In this document: piece after piece, positions 17,165 through 25,154 of the stretch
How positions within the stretch are numbered: position 1 is the stretch's first letter
How the letters are laid out: each line of letters begins with the position of its first letter
NCBI RefSeq assembly: GCF_900187065.1
Contig: NZ_LT906483.1
Span: forward strand, 4,712,001-4,776,000
Direction: 5' to 3'
DNA: 64,000 nucleotides
Source: Mycolicibacterium thermoresistibile
GTDB taxonomy: Bacteria; Actinomycetota; Actinomycetes; Mycobacteriales; Mycobacteriaceae
The notes under the pieces: generated by a model
What the model was told of the DNA's origin: nothing
Seen by the model: only the letters and a program-made list of their open reading frames with translations
Database searches by the model: none
Translations under genes and position numbers: made by a program

Positions 17165-18016
17165 CTAGAAGTGCGTCATCCAGGTCGCCAGCAGCACGTC
17201 GGTGCGCACCCAGATCAGCACCGCGAACAGCAGCACCAACGTGACGACCGTGGCCGCCTGCACCGCGTTGCGGCGCGCGGGGGGCGGGTAGGCGAACGCC
17301 GCGGCCACCAACGCACCGGTGAGCAACCCGCCCAGGTGGCCCTGCCAGCTGATGCCGGGCACCACGAAGGTGATGACCAGGTTCACCACGATGAGCCCGG
17401 TGACGAACCGGACATCGAGGTTGAGCCGTTTGGCCACCACGTAGGTGGCGGCGAACAGGCCGAACACCGCTCCGGACGCGCCGGCGGTGGGATTCATCGC
17501 GAGCAGGTACACCAGCACCGACCCACCCAGCGCGCTGAGCGCGTAGAGCAGCCCGAACCGCAACCGGCCGAGCGCCGCCTCGAGCGGCCCGCCGATGACG
17601 TACAGCGCGAACATGTTGAACAACAGGTGCATCAGCCCGAAGTGCAGGAACGCCGACGTCACCAGCCGGTAGTACTCCCCCGCGGCGACCGCCGGCGCCC
17701 ACAGCACGAACGCCTCGGTGAACCCCGTCGACGCCCGCTGCAGCACGTACATCAGCACGTTCACCGCGATCAGCGTGTAGGTGAGCACCGGCGGGCCGGT
17801 GCTGATCCGGCCGCCGAACGGGGTCGTCGGCCGGCGCACCGTGCGGGCGGCCGCGGCGACGCACTCCACGCACTGATGGCCGACCGCGGCGGCCCGCATG
17901 CACTCCGGGCAGATGTAACGCCCGCAGCGGGTGCAGCGGACATAGGTGGTCCGGTCCGGATGCCGGTAACACGTCGGGGTGCCCGCCGGGACGTGCGGGG
18001 TGCTGGGCATGCTCAT
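17165..18016 (-). CDS. rhomboid family intramembrane serine protease with N-terminal zinc-binding domain
   Basis: A 283-residue rhomboid protease. The N-terminus is a B-box-like zinc domain with Cys16/His19, Cys28/Cys31, Cys36/Cys39, His47 and Cys49/Cys52. It is followed by six or seven membrane helices carrying HLLFN (130-134), the catalytic Ser181 in GASGAVFG and the catalytic His227 in GHLGG. It cleaves membrane proteins within the bilayer; the substrate is unknown. The same arrangement with a zinc domain is common in actinobacteria. ATG 18016 is followed closely by the zinc domain. The LLM gene upstream starts 12 bases before it in the same orientation as a transcription unit. Confidence 0.9.
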   Translation of the reverse strand: MSMPSTPHVPAGTPTCYRHPDRTTYVRCTRCGRYICPECMRAAAVGHQCVECVAAAARTVRRPTTPFGGRISTGPPVLTYTLIAVNVLMYVLQRASTGFTEAFVLWAPAVAAGEYYRLVTSAFLHFGLMHLLFNMFALYVIGGPLEAALGRLRFGLLYALSALGGSVLVYLLAMNPTAGASGAVFGLFAATYVVAKRLNLDVRFVTGLIVVNLVITFVVPGISWQGHLGGLLTGALVAAAFAYPPPARRNAVQAATVVTLVLLFAVLIWVRTDVLLATWMTHF

Positions 18017-18027
18017 CGCCCCTGAGC

Positions 18028-18948
18028 CTAGAGCTTGCCGATGACCTCGCTCCCGAACGCCTCGATCGCCTCGAGCGCGTGGTTCAGGCTGTCGCCGGGG
18101 ATCGGCACCTGCAGCCAGGTCACGCCGAGGGCGCCGAGCTTGGCCACCCCGTCGAGGTAGGCGTCGGCGTTGAAGTCCGCGCGACCGGGCGTCCCTCCGG
18201 TCAGGTTGCTGAACACCACGTCGACGTCCGCGGGGTCACGGCCGGTGGCCTCCAGTCTGCGGTGCAGATCGGTGATGCCGGCGGCGAGCGCCTCGGCCGA
18301 ATCCATGGCGGCGGTGCGCGCGGTCTGGGCCAGCACCGCCGGCGCCGGGAACGGACACCAGCCAGCGCCGTGGTCGGCGACGCGTTGCCGGGCGGCGCCG
18401 GTGTTGCCTCCGATCCAGATCGGCGGGTGGGGCTTGGTCACCGGGTGCGGATGGGCGGTGATGCCGTCGGCGGTGAAATGCCGTCCCGTATAGGAGACGT
18501 TGTCGGTGGTCCAGATCGCCCGGATCACCTCGAGCGCCTCCTCGAACAGCGCGGCGCGCTCCTCGAAATCCACTCCGAGAGCGGCGAATTCGCGTTTCAG
18601 ATAACCCACGCCGACGCCCAGGGTGAACCGGCCCCCGGACAGCAGATCGACCGATGCGCCCGCCTTGGCCACCACGAACGGGTTCCGGTACGGCAGCACC
18701 ACGATGTGCGGGATCAGCCGCAGGGTGGTGGTGTGCGCGGCGGCGAAGCCCATCGCCACGAACGGGTCCAGGGTGTCGTGGCCGCCGTGGTCCAGCCATT
18801 TCTGGGTGGGCGCCGGGTGGTCGGTGAACCCGAACCCGGAGAAGCCCGCCGTCTCGGCGGTCGCGGCGACCCGGGCGACGGCGGCTCCGGTGGCCAGGTC
18901 CGGGTGGTAGGGGTGGCTGTCCATCGGATAGGTGAACGCGAACCGCAT
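18028..18948 (-). CDS. LLM class F420-dependent oxidoreductase
   Basis: A 306-residue TIM-barrel oxidoreductase of the luciferase-like family. Landmarks are GFSGFGFTDHPAPT, DLLSGGRFTLGVGVGYLKREFAALGVDF and HPPIWIGGNTGAARQRVADHGAGW. The length and blocks match mycobacterial TIGR03619-like F420-dependent enzymes. The ATG at 18948 is preceded by GAGGAGGG. The end lies 11 bases from the rhomboid start on the same strand, so they probably share a transcript. It is divergent from the SufR-like regulator gene, separated by 110 bases. The substrate is unknown. Confidence 0.86.
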   Translation of the reverse strand: MRFAFTYPMDSHPYHPDLATGAAVARVAATAETAGFSGFGFTDHPAPTQKWLDHGGHDTLDPFVAMGFAAAHTTTLRLIPHIVVLPYRNPFVVAKAGASVDLLSGGRFTLGVGVGYLKREFAALGVDFEERAALFEEALEVIRAIWTTDNVSYTGRHFTADGITAHPHPVTKPHPPIWIGGNTGAARQRVADHGAGWCPFPAPAVLAQTARTAAMDSAEALAAGITDLHRRLEATGRDPADVDVVFSNLTGGTPGRADFNADAYLDGVAKLGALGVTWLQVPIPGDSLNHALEAIEAFGSEVIGKL

Positions 18949-19046
18949 CCAGGGCCCTCCTCGGCGGTGATCGAGCTTGCCGAAAAGCATGCCGTAATAC
19001 CGACGGCAGCGCGCAACCGGCCTATTTGTTACAAGGAGATGTTGTG

Positions 19047-19052
19047 TAAACT
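19047..19052 (+). promoter_or_regulatory. leaderless -10 element (TAAACT)
   Basis: TAAACT is followed by six bases and the ATG at 19059. The sequence just upstream, TTTGTTACAAG...TTGTGTAAA, contains loosely inverted TTTNNACAA-type halves that might be an autoregulatory site. Confidence 0.45.
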
Positions 19053-19058
19053 CAGCGT

Positions 19059-19718
19059 ATGGCACTCGTCAACCGGACCGCGCCGACGGCCACCGTCGGG
19101 CGTCGCGCCGAGGTGCTGGCCGTGCTCCGGTCCTCGGACGCGCCGCTGAGCATCGCGCAGATCGCGGACCGGATCGGTGTGCACCCCAACACCGTCCGCT
19201 TTCATCTTGACGCGTTGTCGGCGACGGGGCAGGTCGAACGGGCGCCCACCGAGGCCCGGCGCCGGGGCCGTCCCGCACTGCGGTACCGGGCGGTGCCCGG
19301 CATGGATCCGGCCGGCCCGCGCCATTACCGGCTGCTCGCCGAGATGCTGGTGACGGCCGTCGCCGCCGAACCCGACGCGCCGGAGCGGGCCGCGGCGACG
19401 GGGCGCGAATGGGGAGCCCGGCTGGCTCACACCGCCCCGGCGGCCCGAGGGGAGCCGCCGGTCCGGCGCCTGCTCGATCTGCTCACCCAGGTGGGCTTCG
19501 AACCCGACCGCGAATCCGAGGGCCGGATCGGCCTGCGCAACTGCCCGTTTCTGGAGTTGGCCCACACCCACGCCGAGGTGGTGTGCCCCCTGCATCTCGG
19601 ATTGATGCAGGGGGCGTTGGCAGCCTGGGACGCCCCCGTCGACGTCACCGACCTCACACCGTTCGCACAGCCGGATCTCTGTGTGGCACAGCTGAGTTCG
19701 AAGGGAGCACGGACATGA
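19059..19718 (+). CDS. winged-helix regulator with C-terminal Cys/His metal or Fe-S site (SufR/COG2345-like)
   Basis: A 219-residue regulator. The N-terminal winged helix (about 12-75) contains ADRIGVHPNTVRFHLDAL and a basic wing RRRGRPALRY. The C-terminal domain ends with Cys162 (NCPF), Cys176 and His179 (VCPLHL) and Cys208, the pattern of SufR-like repressors that hold an iron-sulfur cluster. The likely role is redox- or iron-dependent repression of neighbouring genes. A leaderless promoter precedes ATG 19059. The next gene overlaps its stop (ATGA), and a truncated haemoglobin follows, which fits a role in redox or gas sensing. Confidence 0.83.
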   Translation: MALVNRTAPTATVGRRAEVLAVLRSSDAPLSIAQIADRIGVHPNTVRFHLDALSATGQVERAPTEARRRGRPALRYRAVPGMDPAGPRHYRLLAEMLVTAVAAEPDAPERAAATGREWGARLAHTAPAARGEPPVRRLLDLLTQVGFEPDRESEGRIGLRNCPFLELAHTHAEVVCPLHLGLMQGALAAWDAPVDVTDLTPFAQPDLCVAQLSSKGART

Positions 19719-20149
19719 ACGCCGGAGTCGCCGTCGCGGTGGCCGTCATCTTCGCCTGGCTCGGGATCGTCATCGCGATCTCGTTCATCGAGGCGCCGTT
19801 GAAGTTCCGCGCGCCCGGGGTGACGCTGCAGATCGGTCTCGGCATCGGCCGGTTGGTGTTCCGCGCCGTGAACTCCGTCGAGGTGGTGCTCGCCGTGGCC
19901 GCGATCGTCGGGCTGTTGGTGGGTGGCCGGCCGATGGGCGGGTTCATCGCGGCGCTGGTGGCCGCGGTGGCGTTGGCCGCCCAACTGCTCGCGGTGCGGC
20001 CGCGGTTGACCCGCCGCTCCGACGCCGTGCTGGCCGATCCGGAGGCCGCCGGCCAGACCCGGTCGCGGGCGCACTACGCCTACGTCGCATTCGAAGTCGT
20101 CAAGGTGGTGGCACTGTTGACCGGCGGTGTGCTGCTGCTGGCGACCTGA
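19715..20149 (+). CDS. four-helix membrane protein
   Basis: A 144-residue integral membrane protein with hydrophobic helices at about 4-24, 48-70, 74-94 and 118-141. Helix one contains FAWLGIVIAISFIEAPLKF, a block resembling small DUF4149-type or related redox-associated membrane proteins. The ATG overlaps the TGA of the regulator gene by four bases, so translation is coupled. The truncated haemoglobin gene starts 18 bases later. Its role is not known; membership of a redox-regulated operon is inferred from this arrangement. Confidence 0.7.
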   Translation: MNAGVAVAVAVIFAWLGIVIAISFIEAPLKFRAPGVTLQIGLGIGRLVFRAVNSVEVVLAVAAIVGLLVGGRPMGGFIAALVAAVALAAQLLAVRPRLTRRSDAVLADPEAAGQTRSRAHYAYVAFEVVKVVALLTGGVLLLAT

Positions 20150-20167
20150 TCGGAAGGACTTGTCGCC

Positions 20168-20590
20168 GTGGAGGTTTCCACAGATCTGCGGGACCGCGCC
20201 GATATCGAGCGGTTGCTGCGCAGGTTCTACGGGCGGGCCCTGCACGACGACGTGCTCCACGGGCCGTTCACCGATCTCCGCGCACGCGGCCTCGACGCGC
20301 ACATCCCGGTGATGTGCGACTTCTGGGAGACCGTGCTGTTCCGGGCGGGCCGGTACCGCGGGAGTGCGCTCACCGCGCACCGCCACATCCACACCGAGCA
20401 CTCGTTGACCGGCGAGCGGTTCGCCCGCTGGCTGACGCTGTGGCAGGCCACCGTCGACGAGATGTTCCGCGGCCCGGTGGCGGACCGGGCCAAACTGCAG
20501 GCCGGCCGGATCGCCTGGGCGATGCACCGCCGCCTCAACGGCACCGACTCCCCGCTGCTCGACGCCTACCTGGGGCGTGGCGCGGCCTGA
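20168..20590 (+). CDS. group III truncated haemoglobin
   Basis: A 140-residue group III 2-over-2 globin that probably binds oxygen or NO, in the cytoplasm. Typical features are the N-terminal RADIERLLRRFYGRALHDDVL, the Phe-Trp pair in CDFWETVLF (52-53), the His-rich stretch LTAHRHIHTEHSL that holds the proximal His, and ERFARWLTLWQATVDEMF. The length is normal. GTG 20168 is preceded by GGAAGGAC. It follows the SufR-like regulator and its membrane partner on the same strand, suggesting that the globin is part of a redox-controlled unit. Confidence 0.9.
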   Translation: MEVSTDLRDRADIERLLRRFYGRALHDDVLHGPFTDLRARGLDAHIPVMCDFWETVLFRAGRYRGSALTAHRHIHTEHSLTGERFARWLTLWQATVDEMFRGPVADRAKLQAGRIAWAMHRRLNGTDSPLLDAYLGRGAA

Positions 20591-20591
20591 G

Positions 20592-21410
20592 TCACCGGGC
20601 CAGCTCGGTGAGGAACCGCTGCACGTCGTCGACGGAGTGGAGCAGGAACTGCGCGGCGGTGTCGCGGTCGGCGACCTCCGGATCGTCGGGGTGGCCGACG
20701 AAGATGCCGATGCCGTTGCCGTGTTCCTGTAGCGCTCGGAACGCGTCCTCGTCGGTGATGTCGTCACCGAGGTACAGCGGCACCACATCGTCCCCGTCGA
20801 GGCCGAGCACCTCGATCAGGTGCAGCACCGCCTTTCCCTTGTGCCAGTCGATATTCGGTTTCAGCTCGTAGACCATCTTGCCTGGGGTGAGCGCCAGCTC
20901 GTCACCGAACTGCTCGAGCAGCTGCTGCACCGCTTCGCCGACGCGCCGGGCGTCCTCCCGGACGGCCAGCCGATAGTGCACCGCGACCGAGGCGCGTTTG
21001 GGTTCGACCTGCACCCCCGGCAGCGTCCCGACCGCCTCCCGCAGCCGCTCGGTCACCGTGGCGATCAACTCCGCGTGGGCGTCGATGCGGTCGCTGGAGA
21101 TCGATCCGTGCTGCGGCGTCCAGATGTCGAAGCCGTGGCTGCCGGCCACGGCCAAATCGTCGACCCCCATCAGGTGTTGCACCACGGCGCGGTCCCGGCC
21201 GGTGATGATGCACACCGGGTGCCGCTCGGCCAGCGCGCGCACCGTGGCCCGCATCGGCTCGGACAGCACGGCCTCCTCGGGCCGGTCGACGATCGGGGTG
21301 AGCACCCCGTCGTAGTCGAGGAAGACCGCCGGGCGGCGGCCCGCCAGCCGGGATCGGACGGTGTCGTCGTCCAGCGCCGACGGCAGCGCGCTCACTTTGG
21401 TGGTTCGCAT
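20592..21410 (-). CDS. otsB: trehalose-6-phosphate phosphatase
   Basis: Hydrolyses trehalose-6-phosphate to trehalose, the last step of the OtsAB pathway. The 272-residue HAD protein has motif I DYDGVLTPI (nucleophile Asp32, Asp34), motif II in IITGRD, the OtsB-specific VEPKRASVAVHYR and ELKPNIDWHKGKAV segments, and motif IV GDDITDEDAF. ATG 21410 follows GGAGGCCAGAGG; an ATG 33 bases upstream is less likely. It converges with the globin gene with a one-base gap. A GH65/phosphoglucomutase pair 9 kb away may degrade trehalose or a related disaccharide, so synthesis and turnover genes lie in one region. Confidence 0.9.
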   Translation of the reverse strand: MRTTKVSALPSALDDDTVRSRLAGRRPAVFLDYDGVLTPIVDRPEEAVLSEPMRATVRALAERHPVCIITGRDRAVVQHLMGVDDLAVAGSHGFDIWTPQHGSISSDRIDAHAELIATVTERLREAVGTLPGVQVEPKRASVAVHYRLAVREDARRVGEAVQQLLEQFGDELALTPGKMVYELKPNIDWHKGKAVLHLIEVLGLDGDDVVPLYLGDDITDEDAFRALQEHGNGIGIFVGHPDDPEVADRDTAAQFLLHSVDDVQRFLTELAR

Positions 21411-21546
21411 ATCGCCTCTGGCCTCCCGTCCTGCCGGCGCCATCGTCCCGCCGGCGCGAAGAACTGCTGTCGATCCTGCCCCACGCTCCCCGGCGACTGT
21501 GATGGACTGGGGCGGTCCAGGTCGGAGGTGAGACGTCGGAGGTCAG

Positions 21547-22086
21547 ATGACACACCCATCGGGGTCGGGGGCGCCGGGTCCGACCCACACCCGGGCCCAG
21601 AGCCCCCAGTCCGGCCAGCCCCAGCCCGGCCAGCACTGCGTCGCCTCGTTCGACGACTACGCGGGTGCGCAGCGCCTCGTCGACCGGATGTCCGACGGCG
21701 GGTTCCCGGTCCAGTACTTGCGCATCGTCGGTGACGATCTGCGGACCGTCGAACACGTCACCGGCCGGATGACCAAGGCCCGCGCCGCGCTGGTCGGGGC
21801 GGGCAGCGGAGCCTGGTTCGGGCTGCTGATCGGGCTGCTGCTGAGCATCTTCGCGGTGGGCCCGATGTGGCTGTGGGTGTGGCTGATCGCGACGGCGATC
21901 GGCGCGTTCTGGGGTGCGGTGTTCGGGTTCGTCGCGCACTGGTCCACCGGCGGCGAACGGGATTTCTCCAGCATCAAAAGCCTTGTCGCACAGCGCTACG
22001 ACGTCTATGTGCCGACCGAGTACGCCGACGCGGCGGCCCGCTTCGTGCAGTCGGTGCAGCCGGGACGGTCCGCCCCGGCGGGCTAG
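21547..22086 (+). CDS. general stress protein (YflT/GSP17M-like) with two membrane helices
   Basis: A 179-residue protein. After a Pro/Gln/Ser-rich tail (1-28) comes a GSP17M-like alpha/beta segment (about 31-75: CVASFDDYAGAQRLVDRMSDGGFPVQYLRIVGDDLRTVE), then two long hydrophobic helices (about 82-103 and 108-130) and a C-terminal repeat of the fold. Such proteins are stress-induced in Gram-positive bacteria but lack a defined activity. GTCGGAGGT occurs twice just before ATG 21547, the second copy serving as the ribosome-binding site. It overlaps the convergent gene's stop by four bases. Confidence 0.75.
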   Translation: MTHPSGSGAPGPTHTRAQSPQSGQPQPGQHCVASFDDYAGAQRLVDRMSDGGFPVQYLRIVGDDLRTVEHVTGRMTKARAALVGAGSGAWFGLLIGLLLSIFAVGPMWLWVWLIATAIGAFWGAVFGFVAHWSTGGERDFSSIKSLVAQRYDVYVPTEYADAAARFVQSVQPGRSAPAG

Positions 22087-22577
22087 CCGGGCCGCATCGC
22101 GCGTCGGTTGATCGCGCCGACGGCCTCCTCGACCAGACCGGCTTCGGTGTCCCCGGGCGTCGGCGGGGTCAGCCGCGCCGGTATCCGCCGGGCGGGAGCG
22201 GTCGAGCCGCGCCGACGGAGTTGCTGCACCAACGACCGCACCGGCCGGTACAGGCCACCGGCCAGCGCCGCGAGCACCGCCGCCGAGCCCAGCGCCGCGG
22301 CGGGCAGCCCCACCGATCGGCGGCCGCCGATCAGCGCCGCACAGTCATCGGTGTAGCTGGTCCGCTGGAACAGCGAACCGCGCGTCTCGTGCAGTCGCTG
22401 GTTGACGGCGTCCTCGCGGGCAGCGGTCTCATAGTCGGGTTTCAGCACGCTGCCGCAGGCGATCCGCTCCCCGCTCCGGTCCACGGCGTAGAGCGACACC
22501 GGTGCGGCCAGGCCGAGCACCGACCCGAACACAACGGCGGCCCCGAGGACACCCGCACACCACCGGACGGCACCCAT
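22083..22577 (-). CDS. hypothetical membrane protein
   Basis: A 164-residue protein with an N-terminal hydrophobic helix (about 7-28), an extracytoplasmic loop (about 33-88) containing two Cys residues (IACGSV and DDCAAL) that could form a disulfide, a second helix (about 91-110) and a basic Pro-rich cytoplasmic tail. ATG 22577 has TAGGAG about nine bases upstream, and a CACAC-CATT-GTGTG palindrome lies further upstream. The family is not recognised; similar two-helix proteins are common in mycobacteria. Confidence 0.65.
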   Translation of the reverse strand: MGAVRWCAGVLGAAVVFGSVLGLAAPVSLYAVDRSGERIACGSVLKPDYETAAREDAVNQRLHETRGSLFQRTSYTDDCAALIGGRRSVGLPAAALGSAAVLAALAGGLYRPVRSLVQQLRRRGSTAPARRIPARLTPPTPGDTEAGLVEEAVGAINRRAMRPG

Positions 22578-22979
22578 GTGACACCACTCCTACACACCAT
22601 TGTGTGCCGGCAGCTATACCCATCGGTCCGAATGGCAATCCCTGGTCGGGACAATTTTCCCAGAATCGGCAGCAGGTCATCACGGGGCAGCGGTCGACTG
22701 CGGGGCTCTCGACGCGGCGGTCAGCTGATTCCGGATGCTCGCCGGCGCCCGCCCTCGGTGACGACCGGACATCGGCTGCGGGTGTGCGTTCCGGGCGTCG
22801 ACCGTGCCATCCGGGCGTCGACCGTGAACAGGCCGCGTCGACCGTGAACAGGCCACGTCGAGGGTGAACGCACCGCGGTGTTTCGGCCGAAATCCCGCCG
22901 CCGGCGCACACCGACATCCGCCGGCGCACGCTCACCGCGGCGGTGACACACTCACCGCGCGCACCGCACGCGCACCGAG
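22578..22979. other. intergenic region without a supported gene
   Basis: This 402-base stretch separates two minus-strand genes. It contains the promoter of the membrane protein (palindrome CACAC-CATT-GTGTG at 22593-22606) and an array of four 20-bp repeats at 22798-22877. No open frame here has codon use or a start site that looks real. Confidence 0.6.
22798..22877. repeat. four tandem 20-bp repeats
   Basis: Units at 22798, 22818, 22838 and 22858 all begin TCGA and are exactly 20 bases apart. The middle two are TCGACCGTGAACAGGCCGCG and the same with one change; the outer two are degenerate. No direct role is visible. Confidence 0.75.
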
Positions 22980-24257
22980 CTACGCCTGGGCGAACTGCTG
23001 CTTCTGCTCGTAGAGCTGCGCCCATTCGGCCCGCGACCGGATCGTGGTGTCGACGTCGGTCGCCTTGGCCCGCAACGCGCCGACGGTGGCCTCGGCCCGC
23101 GGGGTGTGCTCGAACGGGTCCCAGCTGAAGAACCGGCAGGAGTTCTCCCAGGTGATCTTGTTGATGTCGAAGTCGTCCGCGCCGGCCGCCCGCAGTTCGG
23201 CATGCACCTGCTCGGGAGCATCGGGCCAGAAGCAGTCGCTGTGCGGGTAGTCGCACTCCCAGGCGATGATGTCGATGCCGATCTCGTGCCGCAGCTTCAG
23301 CGACGTCTTGTCCGTGACGTAGCACGCCAGCGAATGCTCCCGGAACACGTCCGACGGCAGCTTGTCGCCGAAGTCGCGGCGCAACCACTTCTGGTTGGTG
23401 TAGTGCCGGTCGCAGCGGTCCAGGTAGAACGGGATCCAGCCGATGCCGCCCTCGGAGAACGCGAACTTCAGGTCCGGATAGTTGCGCATCGCCGGGCCCC
23501 ACAACAGATCCTGGGCGCACATCGCCGACACCTGGGTGGCCAGGATGATCATGTTGTCGATCGGCGCGTCCGGCGCCATGCTGATCGCCCCGAATCCGGT
23601 TCCGATGTGCAGGCACATCACCACGTTCTCCTCGGACAGGGTCCGGAACACCGGGCCCCAGTAGTCCTCGTCGTGGTAGCTCGGAAGGCCCTCCAGGTGC
23701 GGCAGTTCGGGCATGGTCACCGCCCGGCACCCCTTGGCGGCGACCCGGCGGATCTCGGCGCACATCGCCTCGGGATTCCAGGTGGGCAGGATCGCGATCG
23801 GGATGAACCGGCCCGGATACGAACCGGCCCATTCGTCGATGTGCCAGTCGTTGTAGGCCGACACCATGATCAGCGTGACGTGCTCGCGGTGCATGTTGAG
23901 GTGCCGCGCGGAGAACCCGGTGAAGGTCGGGAAGCACATCGACGCCAGGATCCCGTTGCGGTTCATGTCGCGGACCCGTTCGTGAACGTCGTAGACCCCG
24001 GGACGCATCTCGGCGAACCGGGCCGGGTTGCGGCCCCACTCCTCCGGTGGCCAGGACACCACCGCGTTGAGCCCGCTGACGCCCTGCGGCCGGCCCTGAT
24101 ACATCCACTGGTCGACACCGTTCTCGTCGGTGACGACGATCGGCGCCTCGTCTCGGTACTTGGCCGGGACGTGGCGCAGGAACATGTCGGGCGGTTCCAC
24201 GACGTGGTCGTCGATGCTGACGAGAATCAGGTCCTCGGGGCGCAGATCGTGACTCAT
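22980..24257 (-). CDS. amidohydrolase family protein (ACMSD-like metal-dependent hydrolase/decarboxylase)
   Basis: A 425-residue TIM-barrel protein of the amidohydrolase 2 family. The N-terminal metal motif is in SIDDHVVEPPDMF (about 14-26), a central His lies in VMCLHIGTGFG, and the late conserved Asp is in WECDYPHSDCFWP. The family includes decarboxylases and hydrolases acting on aromatic breakdown products, so it probably acts on a carboxylated ring or ring-cleavage product. The ATG at 24257 lies only 24 bases from the divergent AraC regulator start, which suggests that this gene is the regulator's target. Confidence 0.84.
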   Translation of the reverse strand: MSHDLRPEDLILVSIDDHVVEPPDMFLRHVPAKYRDEAPIVVTDENGVDQWMYQGRPQGVSGLNAVVSWPPEEWGRNPARFAEMRPGVYDVHERVRDMNRNGILASMCFPTFTGFSARHLNMHREHVTLIMVSAYNDWHIDEWAGSYPGRFIPIAILPTWNPEAMCAEIRRVAAKGCRAVTMPELPHLEGLPSYHDEDYWGPVFRTLSEENVVMCLHIGTGFGAISMAPDAPIDNMIILATQVSAMCAQDLLWGPAMRNYPDLKFAFSEGGIGWIPFYLDRCDRHYTNQKWLRRDFGDKLPSDVFREHSLACYVTDKTSLKLRHEIGIDIIAWECDYPHSDCFWPDAPEQVHAELRAAGADDFDINKITWENSCRFFSWDPFEHTPRAEATVGALRAKATDVDTTIRSRAEWAQLYEQKQQFAQA

Positions 24258-24281
24258 ACCTCAGTAGTACCGTGAGAAACC

Positions 24282-25145
24282 GTGACCGTCTCTGCGCTAT
24301 CGGCCAGGAACTTAGCTTCTTCGGCCAAGCCGCCGCAGATCGATCTGCGCCGCGGCGGCCGCGCCCTCGGCGGCAGTTATCTGTACGAGGGCGACAAACT
24401 GCAGACCGGCTGGCACTCCCACGACGTCCACCAGATCGAGTACGCCATCGGCGGGGTCGTCGAGGTCCAGACCCGGACCGGTCACTATCTGCTCCCACCC
24501 CAGCAGGCGGCGTGGCTGCCGGTCGGCCTGGAACATTCGGCGACGATGAACCCCGACGTCAAGACCGTGGCGGTGATGTTCGACCCGCAGCTGGTGCCCG
24601 ACGCCGGCAACCGCGCCCGGATCCTGGCGGTGTCACCGCTGATCCGGGAGATGATGATCTACGCGCTGCGCTGGCCGATCGACCGGCCGCACGGCGACGA
24701 GATCTCCGACACCTTCTTCCGCACCCTGGCCCATCTGGTGTCGGAGGCCCTCGATCACGAGGCCCCGCTCAGCCTGCCCACCTCAGACCACCCGATCGTG
24801 GCCGCGGCGATGGCCTACACCAAGGAGCATCTGCAGTCGGTGACCGCAGAGGAGGTCAGCCGCGCGGTCGCGGTGTCCGAACGCACCCTGCGCCGACAGT
24901 TCCGGCAGGCCACCGGAATCTCCTGGCGCACTTATCTGCTGCACGCCCGCATGCTCAAGGCGATGGCGTTGCTGGCCGCACCGGACCAGTCGGTGCAGGA
25001 GACCGCCAGCGCGGTCGGTTTCGACAGTCTGAGCGCCTTCACCCGGGCGTTCACCCAGTTCTGCGGCGAGACCCCGTCGGCCTACCGGCACCGAATCAGC
25101 ACCGATCCGCACAGCAGGCCCACCAGCGCCGATCCGATCGGGTAA
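24282..25145 (+). CDS. AraC family transcriptional regulator
   Basis: A 287-residue regulator. An N-terminal cupin-like effector domain (about 20-150) contains GWHSHDVHQIEYAIGG and YLLPPQQAAWLPVGLEHSATM; the C-terminal AraC DNA-binding domain (about 180-275) carries two helix-turn-helix motifs, including AVSERTLRRQFRQATGISWRTYLLHAR and TASAVGFDSLSAFTRAFTQFCGETPSAYR. GTG 24282 lies 24 bases from the divergent amidohydrolase and nine bases separate its stop from the avidin-like gene. The regulator probably controls one or both neighbours. The ligand is unknown. Confidence 0.87.
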   Translation: MTVSALSARNLASSAKPPQIDLRRGGRALGGSYLYEGDKLQTGWHSHDVHQIEYAIGGVVEVQTRTGHYLLPPQQAAWLPVGLEHSATMNPDVKTVAVMFDPQLVPDAGNRARILAVSPLIREMMIYALRWPIDRPHGDEISDTFFRTLAHLVSEALDHEAPLSLPTSDHPIVAAAMAYTKEHLQSVTAEEVSRAVAVSERTLRRQFRQATGISWRTYLLHARMLKAMALLAAPDQSVQETASAVGFDSLSAFTRAFTQFCGETPSAYRHRISTDPHSRPTSADPIG

Positions 25146-25154
25146 GAACACCAT

